Source: Irineochytrium annulatum
Taxonomy: Eukaryota > Chytridiomycota > Chytridiomycetes > Chytridiales > Chytridiaceae
Reading direction: 5' to 3'
Assembly (NCBI GenBank): GCA_027600665.1
Contig: JADGJL010000705.1
Location: 1-15,197, forward strand
Length of the DNA stretch: 15,197 bases
Every line of letters starts with the position of its first letter. Position 1 is the stretch's first letter. The notes below the pieces were generated by a model. It did not search any database, was not told the DNA's origin, and saw only the letters and a program-made list of their open reading frames with translations. Positions 7,128-15,197 of this stretch are shown here, in pieces. Made by a program: the position numbers and the translations under genes.

Positions 7128-7267
7128 CCTTGTCGAATCGAGGCTTGAATCTGCAGTTTCCCTTGTCAGATCTCTGCTGAACCTCTTACTAACTAAATCG
7201 ACTTGGCCAACGTCCTCCACTCGCTCCCACCCACGGCCCACGGGCCGTTTCCCCCCTTCAAGTACGA
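7128..7267. promoter_or_regulatory. Bidirectional promoter between PIS1 and the VNX1-like gene
   Basis: Only 140 bases separate the two divergent start codons, so both promoters and 5' leaders must lie here or reach into the genes. A perfect TACTAAC at 7187-7193 on the plus strand is followed by a C/T-rich stretch. It may be chance, or the branch site of a 5'-leader intron of the + strand gene. I saw no match to the yeast inositol-response element core. Confidence 0.5.
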
Positions 7268-10200
7268 ATGCCAAATCAACCTCGGCGGCTCCCGCAACAA
7301 AACGACGACGATGCTCGAAGACAACCCTCTTTCTCGAGGATGACGGGTGCCAGCAGCGAGAACTCCTACAACAACAGCCCGGCCGCGAGCCCAGGTCCGC
7401 CGGCCACACGCCGCGAGCCTTCCAGGGGCTCACTACCGCGATCAGCTGCCAGCAGCGCTTCGTCCGCGTCCGCACCGCAACCGTTACTCCAGCAACAGCA
7501 GCGACACAATGTCTCGTCCGTCTCGAGCCTAGATATGATGCTGCACGATGCGTTGCCACATCAGCCTACCTTGCTGGCTCCCTCCGCGGCACAGCCGTTC
7601 TCGTTCGGGGATGAGGATGAGGATGACGCCGGGCAGCGCGGCGGCGCGCATGACGCTCAGGACGGTGATGGGGATCATCACGATATTAACGGAGAATACC
7701 ACGAGAATGGGGATGACGGAGTTGCGCACGATCGGGATGAAGGTGGCGCGATGAGTGGGCATTATGATGAGGAAGACGAGGATCCCGACGCTATTAATAG
7801 GGATGATGATCGGCGGGTGTTTTCGGACGGGGAGGACGAGGAGGAGAAGGTCAAGCAGGCTGATCGCGTGTTGTCGGGGGCGGAGCAGAGGAATGTTACC
7901 GTGAAGGATGTGCAGGAGGTGCGGTTCCTTGAATTTGTTCTTTCATGTTTGCGCAACTAGGACTTTAATGAACCTCCCTCTTTTTTTATCAAGGCCATCA
8001 ACGTCAGCCATCCGTTTGGTCTCAAGATCTGGAAGTCGGCGTTGTACAAGAAATCTCGGTCTATCAATGCGCTAACCTACTCCGACCTGCACGAAACACC
8101 CTCTACGGACCCATCCAAGACGGGCCTTTCGGCTATTCTTAGTCCTGGAAACGTCTTGTGGGCTGTGCTGTTTGGGTGGTGGCTCGCTCTCGCGTACATC
8201 ATCGTCGGCAGTTTAATTCTCGGCCCGTTCGCCCTCGTAGGCTATATTTTGTCTTACGTCCCGATCATTGGAGGAGCTGGGAAAGAGTTCAAACGGACTT
8301 GGGAGTACATCAAGGTACGTGGGACTATATTTTTGTGTTTTGTTTACTGATTACTCGCGGAACTTTGCTCTCAAAGGTTTTGTTCCACATATCCGGCTAC
8401 GTATTCTGGCCATTTGGCAAATTTATCGCCAAGCGCCGTCGCCACGTAAACGTCTTCGACCCCAAGCTACCCACGCCCGAGGAGTTTCTGCTCTGGATCC
8501 CTGGCAGCGAGGAGCAGCGCCAGCCCGACACCCCGGAGGATATCCACGCGAACGAAACTACCGCCCTGCTAAACGACTACAGCTCTCCCTCGGTTGTCAT
8601 CGGCATGCCCGATCATCAGGCGGTCCGGCGCGTCTCGAATATGTCAAACAACACGCAGGCACGGAAACTGCGGAAGCGACTCTCGAGGGCTCATAGCACG
8701 CCCAACCCTATGCCTCACGATATGCCTGATGATTTGTCGAACCTGTCGTCGGAGGACGAGGAGTCCGTGCTATCTGACACGAACGAGGAGGACACGTGGT
8801 CCGAGCACGCGCCGCCAGCCGGTGGTGAATACGTCTTTGGCCCGAACACCGCCCCCTCGACGTCCTGGCAGCGCAAGTGGAGGCGTATTAAGGCCGGTGG
8901 CGTCGCCGGCGGCATCTACTCGATCGTTTACTTCACCCTCCTCGCGCCACTGCACCTTGCCGTGTCCGGGTGCTGCTTTTTCTTTGTCGTTTCGGTGCCC
9001 ATGGCAAAGCTGAACTACGTCCTCCTTCGCCATTTACTCCGACACCCGCTGCGCCTCTCGTCGCACTGGCCCGAGGAGCGCCGAGCGTCCGCGCCAGCGA
9101 GGAACGTCAGCATTGCGTCCAACGTGCCACAGTCTGCGGTTCGAAGGCTTATGCCCGTCCTGCAGCCGGCGATGGCGGGGTCGGCCTCGAGGGAGAGATT
9201 AGACGGACTCCCGTCGCCGGATATCACGCCCGACATGATTGGGTCTATCATTATGTCACCGGGGACGCCGCCAGGGAGGTCGTTCCCGCCCCCGCCGCAG
9301 TTGGCAAATTTGAGGAACGCGGGGTCGGCGTCGGCGAGTAACGGTGTGCGACCAATTAGCGTATTTGTGGATCCGGGGGTGGGGGATAAGAGGGATGTTG
9401 CGTATGAGGAGGAAGGGTATCAGATTGTGCTTTGCACGTATAGCGCTATTGGATTGAAATACTATAAGGTATTGACTGGTTGACCTTTGGCTTGTTTTAA
9501 CTCTGTTTTCCTTTGTCATAGTACACGTTCGACGGAGTTAACATTATCTTCATCAACCTGATGGCCATTGTCATCTTCACCCTCGCCGACTCGTACTACC
9601 TCGGAGACCTTTGGCACCACAAGGGCTTAGGCTCCTATACTGTCATCTTCTTCTGCGCCCTCCTGTCCATTGTCCCGCTCTCCTACTTTATCGGCATGGG
9701 CGTCTCGTCCATCACGGCCCAGACGGGCTCCCTGGCCCTCGGCGCGGTCATCAACGCCACCTTCGGGTCCATTATCGAGGTGCTTCTATACTCCTTTGCG
9801 CTTATGGAGGGGAAGACGCGCATGGTCGAGGGCGCAATTATTGGGAGCTTTATGGCGGGTCTGCTGGCGCTGCCGGGTGCGAGCATGTTCACGGGTGGGC
9901 TGAAGAGGAAGGAGCAGAAGTTTAACAGCAAGGCGGCGACTGTTACGAGCACCATGTTGATCATCAGTGTCATTGGCGTGTTTGGGCCGACGCTGTTTCA
10001 GGAGGTTTATGGGACTTTTGAGCTGCAGTGTGCGCAATGTCCTGTGGCGCCAAAATTGGATGGTGAGCTTGTTATTTAAGATCTTGGCTCACTTAGTTGG
10101 AAGACACAACGTTGCAAATGTCACCGACTATGCTGGCGCTGTCGTGCAAAACGTGTAGATATCATCAGCCGCACCCTACGATGGATCCCATCTATCAAAT

Positions 10201-12062
10201 CTACACCCGGCCGTTAATGTACTATAGCGCGGTCGCGTTAGTGTTCGTTTATGGTGTTGGGCTCTGGTTTACTCTTCGCACGCATGCGAAGCGGATATAC
10301 AAGTCGAAGAAGAAGCAGAGGCATTCGGAGGTTGGAATTGCTGTTCTGCGACTTTGGCTGAATCTTTTTGTAAATAGCCTGCTCATGATTTCAACGGAAG
10401 CAGCAACATCAACGACACCGTATTCACTCCTCAGACGGCAACGCCTTTAATTCCGTCTCCGTCTCCGGCACAACCGGCCCCGATTCCGATCCAGCCTTCA
10501 GCCGCACAGGCGGCCTACTCAAACGATGAGACACCGAGGGCCAGACCGCCTGTGCGTAAAGGTCCCGCGCCGCCTCGCGCATTGTTCAACGCGAGGTCTA
10601 CTTCCCGCCCGCGTTCCGGCGCGGGCACTCCAAACGTGGCGTCCCCCGGCATCTCCCCCGCCCGGCAGCTCTCGAACCCCGGGAGGGAGATCTCGAGGGA
10701 GGTCGGGCTTGGCATCACGATGGAGTCGGACGATCGTCAGCGACGTCCGAGTTTGAATATCTTGATTCCGGGGCATCTACCGCCGGCTGTGAAAACCACT
10801 GCGCCGCATCAGCCTGCAGCGACCCGTGTGCAACAGCAGAGTAGTCATGCGGCGAGAGACGATAATTCGACTACGATGGATTCGAGTTCGGACGAGGACG
10901 ATGACGACGATGACACTGAGAGCGAGATTCTTTCGGCAGTTGACTCTGTACGCGGCGTTGCTGGCGGTGCGTCTGGTGCTGGCGGTTCGAACGGAAAAGA
11001 GAGGCCGCGACCTGTCAACAACATCACGCTGCTTCACCCCTCGAGGGCGCAGGACAAGAGGCTTAGGCACTTCAGTATGCCCGCCGGCCCGATGTCGGCT
11101 GGTCCAGTCCTGGACGGCGCGAGCCGCAGCGGCGAGGGTCTTCGCCGCGTGAACAGGTGGCTGAACCGGCCCGTATCCGGCCTGCAGTCGGCGTTGAGGC
11201 CAAACGCTAGCGGCGAGCGTATGAGGAGGACGGGCAAGGGAAAGAAGGCCGAAACGGCCGGCGCGGCCGCTGGCGATCATAATGGTGGTGCGGAGCCGGC
11301 GGGGCATGATCACCCGAATTGGTCGACGGGGAAGTCGGTCGTTGTGTTGTTAGGCGCGACAATTTTGTTCTCAATGGTGGCCGAGGTGCTGATCCAGGCT
11401 GTGGATCATGTTGTGGAGAGCGATCATAAGAAGGCGGGCGAGAGTGGAAGATGGGTGATTGATGAGAAGTTTTTGGGTTTGACGTTGTTCGCGTTGGCGC
11501 CGACGGCTACCGAGTTTTGTAAGCTTCTCTTTCAGTCACAGTTATTATTTCCGTGCTAACGGTTGTCGCAGACAACGCCATCGCGTTCGCCCAAGCCGGG
11601 AACATCGCGCTGTCATTGGAGATCGGGTCGGCGTACACGATCCAAGTCGCCCTACTGCAGATACCGTCTTTGGTCGCTTTCTCAGCTTACTGGGCGGTGT
11701 TCGGGCGTCCGCCAAAGGAAGTAGGCGATACTTCGACTTTCGCGTTATTGTCCGCCGACAATTCTTCAATGAAGCCATTTAGTATGCACGCGAAGATGAT
11801 TGCCCCTCTTCTTGAATGGTTCACCAAATCGGCGGATACCGTCAGTATTAAGGATGTTGTCGCCGGAGCTGGGGAGACGTTTATATTGGTGTTCCCGCGT
11901 TGGGATCTTGTCGCTGTATTCTTTTCGGTCTTCACCTTGACCTATCTATACATTGAGGGAAAGAGCAATTATTTTAAGGGGGCGATGTTGTTGCTTGCGT
12001 ACTCCCTTTTGATGGTTGCCTTCTTTTATGCCCCGCCGGGACTTAGCTCCGACACCTTTTAG
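7268..12062 (+). CDS. VNX1-like vacuolar cation/H+ exchanger of the CAX/CaCA superfamily, seven exons
   Basis: Exons are 7268-7918, 7994-8314, 8377-9468, 9522-10062, 10104-10330, 10378-11518 and 11572-12062; all phases agree. The product is 1,487 residues, against about 900 for yeast Vnx1, a vacuolar Na+,K+/H+ antiporter. An acidic, Gln/Ser-rich N-terminus leads to AINVSHPFGLKIWKSALYKK, typical of fungal VNX1 proteins as I recall them. A YccF-like membrane unit follows (GWWLALAYIIVG to WPFGKF, about 260-335), then a second hydrophobic unit near 510-560. The exchanger core begins at YTFDGVNIIFINL. Motif c-1, INATFGSIIEVLLY, lies near 765 and motif c-2, APTATEFYNAIAFAQAGN, near 1318-1335; their Glu and Asn residues form the ion site. 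A roughly 390-residue disordered loop with an Asp/Glu run (about 1112-1130) separates the halves. The weakest junction is the fifth exon start (acceptor GAAG at 10103). Confidence 0.9.
10063..10103 (+). other. 41-nt intron of the VNX1-like gene with alternative acceptor
   Basis: Donor GTGAGC at 10063 is strong. The first AG (CTTAG, 10095-10096) leaves the downstream membrane segment out of frame. The next AG (GGAAG, 10102-10103) restores it, giving KLDDTTLQMS and then CKTCRYHQPHP and IYTRPLMYYSAV. A CTCAC branch-like site with its A at 10091 is only five bases from the first AG but twelve from the second, which could explain skipping the first. Confidence 0.6.
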
Positions 12063-12349
12063 AGGCGCTTATGATGGACTTGGTTTTAAAGTCTTTTGGT
12101 TAGAGGACCATTTGATTGACATTGTTGTGCATAAACCCTTTATTTCTCCGTGTTTTCTTTTACTTTTTAGCAAAATGAACCTATCGTTACCATACCAATT
12201 ACTGTGTCGCCTAGAAGCTATTGCATGTTCTCCACCAATTTAAAGAAGCATCGAACTTTATTATCCTCATCTCTGTATCTGTGAACTAAATCTCATAAAG
12301 CTATCACAATAAAAAAAAACGAAAAAAAAGTGAACGCGAAGAAATGAAT
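12063..12349. other. Convergent 3' spacer with poly(A) signals for both strands
   Basis: The spacer holds AATAAA on the plus strand at 12308-12313 (246 bases after the VNX1-like stop) and AATAAA on the minus strand at 12257-12262 (88 bases past the coiled-coil gene's stop). If both are used, the two transcripts overlap at their 3' ends. A-runs follow the plus-strand signal. No coding frame of note. Confidence 0.5.
12257..12262 (-). promoter_or_regulatory. Poly(A) signal of the coiled-coil gene
   Basis: AATAAA on the minus strand (TTTATT on plus), 88 bases downstream of the TAA/TGA region closing the coiled-coil reading frame at 12350. Exact hexamer at a usual distance. Confidence 0.5.
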
Positions 12350-15197
12350 TTAAAACGAAATGACATTGGCAGGACGCGCTCCTTTCCTTGTCTCCGAGCC
12401 GATGCTGCCGGACGTCTCCCAGAAAGTCGATCCTGCCGGGTGTGAGGTGAAAGCTTTCATAAGACTGTTCCCCCTGCCACCGTGGTGGTGTCCTCCTGCT
12501 ACGCCGGCAGCGGAACCGTGGAATGGGCCTGGGTTCGAGATGGTAGGGATCATGGCCTTAAACCTGCCGAATCGTTTCTCGCCCGCGTCGGGGAGGCTGA
12601 ACTCGATTACACGTCCCTCCTTCTCCCCGTGCGGTGGCGGCGGCATTGACGCGAACAGTAGCGCCGCTGATGTTGGTCGCGCGTCTGCGGCCGTGAAGGG
12701 CGTCGGTGGCGGGTCTGGACGCGCCGAGCGCGTGGCGCTGCCAGAACCGTTTCCCGCTGTCGCGCCGCCGCTCCCCTTCCGGCTGCTTGCGCGTTGATCC
12801 GCCGCCGTTGTTGCCCTGGACACGGCCACGTCGCTCGCGGCGTTCCCCGCGGGCGTGCTCCAACCCCCAGTCGTGGTTGTGGGCCGGCTTCGTCGGGGCG
12901 ATTGCAGACCGGAACCAGGCCCGACGGCCGGCAGCATCATGTCGTCCGGGTAGAAGGACCCGTCGTTCTGATACGTCGGTCGGTTGAAGTTGGTCGTGCC
13001 AGAACGGCCGCCGCCGCCGCCGCCCCTACGCGTGGACGCGGAGGTCGGCGCGGCGCTGTTAGACGCGGAGGACGGTGGAGGAAGGCGGCGGTAGTGGCGG
13101 TGGTCATCCATGTCGCTCATCGCGTCTGGCCCCTCCTCGCTCGACGGCAGGCCAGATTCTGCCGACCTCGCCCTCCTGCTCCCCGCCGAACCCCTGAGTG
13201 CCGATTTGGTCCTCGCCTGTTGCTGTGCGGCTGCTGCTGGAGTAATAAGTTCCGTCAGCACGGGCCTGAGCGAGTCCGACAGGCTCGCGGCGCTCAAGGC
13301 CGCGCCGCGCGTGATGGCGTTCCGCCTCTCCTCCTTCGTCCTCCTCTCTTGATCGACCTCAAGCCTGATCTGGGATCGGATCCACTTTGCGCGCCATTGG
13401 TCCGAGACGCGTTGCTCCTCGGCCAAGGCGTCGATGCAGTCGTGAAGGGCGCGCGTCATGCCGCTAAGCTGGGAGTGGAGGACGCGGATGTAGGAGTCGG
13501 GCGTGGTAGTGGCGAGAAGCTCTTGGGTTTGGGACGAGAGGACGGTGGAGAGGTGGTGGGCGTGATCGGTTGCTGCTTGGAAGAGGCGGGAGACTTTCGG
13601 GTTGCGGTAGGTCGTCGCTTCCATCTGGTGTGGGTTTCGCCGTAGGTGGCGGCGTGACATGATGGTCGCCCTGGTTAATTGTTTAATAATAGAAGCAATT
13701 ACAAGAGGTAAACCCTACCCAAAGTGTTCCTCTTTCGCGATGGAACTCTTTAAACCGACGCCCAGCTTGGTGGGGGGATCGTATCGCTTTTTAGCGGCAA
13801 GCATGCGTGCTGTTTTTACAATGACTCCACGCGTGATGGCGGTCGCGGGTCCATCGCCGTCCGAAGGCACTGCGCAAATGTTTATCAGATATAATAACGC
13901 GCAAGGAACGACAGAAAGCTTCTGCTACCATCTTCAAGGAACTTTGAAGAGTCCTCATACATCTCCTCCGCTGCTGCGGGAGCGTCGGCGACCTGCCGCG
14001 TCTCTGATTCTGCAAAGGCCTGCACGCGCACTTTCTTCCCCTTCCGCTTCTTCTTCCTCGCGAAACCAGGTGTTGGAACCCTGATTTGCATCCCATCCCT
14101 CTGCTGTGCCGCCAAGCGGCCAGATGCCCGCCCACCAGCTGCGGCGCCACCGCCGCCACTATCCGTCGCGTCCCCCTCATCCCCACTCCCGTCCTCCTCC
14201 TCCGAATCAGACTGCGGCGGCGGTAGGGTCGGATGGACCCTCTCAAACACATTAATGGCGGCCTCGGCAGTCTCTGCCTTGATTTTGAACGCGAGTGCCC
14301 GCTCCCTCAACAAAGAAATCACTCCGACATTTTCGGCGCGCTCCTGCTCCATGACCGCGAGCCGTCCGCTCAAGTCGCTCACGGCCCGCTGGTACCGATC
14401 CACGCGTTTCCCCATCTCCGAGATGATCGCGTTTGACGTCTTTAGCTTCACCTGAAGGGCCATCATTGCGGGCGTCGGTTTTGTGGCAGGCGGCGCCGAT
14501 GACGACCCGTCGATGTTGACGCCGTCGAACGCGGCCATCTGCGGGTTGGCGCCATGTGCCTCCACGACGTCCTCGGACGCGACCTTGACGTCGTTAGCGA
14601 CGCGTAAAAGCGCCTGTTCGATCAGCGCGGCAACATCCATGCCGAGAAATAATGGCGGGTTGTCGAACGGCGCACCGGCCGCCGACTGCGTGGGTGGGTT
14701 TGCGCGACCGTGTGATTCGAGCAGGTCCTCGACGATGAACTCAATGCGCGCGAGTCGAGCCGGGTCCACGGCGAGGTTTGGTGCGCCGACGCCTGGGGGC
14801 GCGCCCATCGACGCGATGCTGTCCCTTCCACCGCCTCCTCCTCCAGCGGCGGCGGCGGTCACCGTTGCGGCCATGTTGGCCGCGGCCACGTCGCTCACTC
14901 GGACGCGGCTCTGCCTTCGCTGTGCCGCCTCCGCCACCGAGGCCGCTGCCGCGGCCTCCGGATCGAAGTCGGACCCCATCGTGAGAAACGTGCCGAGATC
15001 GGACGCGGCCGACGTGGCCGAAAGCACGCTGGGTCTCCTGGAGCTGCTCACGGATCCGCCTACGATGGACCCGCGCCCGACTCGCAGGAGGGCAGAGGCG
15101 GTGCTGTCGCGATCGTGATTGGAGCTCGTGACGGAGTTTTGTTGCTGGAACGGGTGCGGGTGTGCCGGGCCGGTTGACAGCCGTATCGGTGTAGAGG
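12350..15197 (-). CDS. Large low-complexity coiled-coil protein, 5' truncated, three visible exons
   Basis: Exons are 15197(edge)-13929, 13869-13719 and 13670-12350, giving 912 visible residues. Intron 1 (59 nt) has donor GTAGCA, CTGATAAAC near the end and acceptor GCGCAG. Intron 2 (48 nt) has donor GTAGGG and acceptor ACCAG. The N-terminal part is Ala/Ser/Gly-rich, with a predicted long helix around visible residues 242-319 (VDRYQRAVSDLSGRLAVMEQ) and a basic cluster KKKRKGKK near 380. Exon 2 encodes a protein-like segment (ITRGVIVKTARMLAAKKRYD). Exon 3 has another helical region (about 500-590, rich in Gln, Arg and Glu) followed by disordered Pro/Ser/Gly sequence, ending NVISF. No membrane segment or enzyme motif was seen and I recognise no family; scaffold or cytoskeletal roles would be guesses. 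Alternatively these are two genes, one ending at TAG 13717-13715 and one starting at ATG 13660. Confidence 0.7.

Noticed and set aside
7128..7559. N-terminal extension of PI synthase in the same minus-strand frame
   Set aside because: Arg/Val-rich, runs opposite the first exon of the exchanger, and the family's N-terminus is short; ATG 7127 fits better.
12794..13645. 283-codon plus-strand open frame
   Set aside because: Arg/Ala/Gly-rich antisense shadow of the GC-rich coiled-coil gene, with no protein-like features of its own.
14483..15118. 211-codon plus-strand open frame
   Set aside because: Antisense shadow of the Ala/Ser-rich N-terminal part of the minus-strand gene; low complexity.

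Overview
This is a nuclear window from a fungus. The genes are split by short introns: 21 inferred here, 41-75 nt each, with GT..AG ends, and many have a CTAAC/CTGAT-like branch site near the 3' end. Coding DNA is GC-rich and spacers are AT-richer. The gene content is eukaryotic: a spliceosomal SF3b subunit, an eIF4E-family cap-binding protein, phosphatidylinositol synthase, and a VNX1-type vacuolar cation/H+ exchanger with YccF-like membrane segments, an architecture I associate with fungi. The intron density and extra eIF4E class fit a basidiomycete or an early-diverging (chytrid- or zygomycete-grade) lineage better than a budding yeast; I cannot place it further.

Layout. 1-282 (+) is the 3' end of a probable MINDY-type deubiquitinase ending in a CaaX box. 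498-914 (-) is SF3B5 (SF3b10) in four small exons, visible only after splicing. 915-1815 is mostly spacer with one ambiguous minus-strand open frame. 1816-2985 (-) is a single-pass membrane protein with a signal peptide and a polyproline ectodomain. 3036-3354 (+) is a putative 74-residue gene in three exons. 3586-4596 (+) is an unrecognised, probably nuclear protein. 4597-5160 is a spacer with a duplicated block of about 70 bp. 5161-5915 (+) is a class II eIF4E/4EHP-like gene in five exons. 6321-7127 (-) is phosphatidylinositol synthase (PIS1 type), divergent across 140 bp from 7268-12062 (+), a 1,487-residue VNX1-like exchanger in seven exons. 12350-15197 (-) is a long coiled-coil/low-complexity protein cut by the window edge; two adjacent open frames join in frame through a 48-nt intron.

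The genes do not form a pathway. They look like ordinary housekeeping neighbours in a compact genome, with short divergent promoters and convergent 3' ends. I saw no mobile element, CRISPR array, tRNA or rRNA. The main value is in the spliced models, because single-frame reading hides SF3B5 and misreads most of the other genes. All splice sites are inferred by reading, with protein-family similarity recalled from memory; none is confirmed by transcripts.
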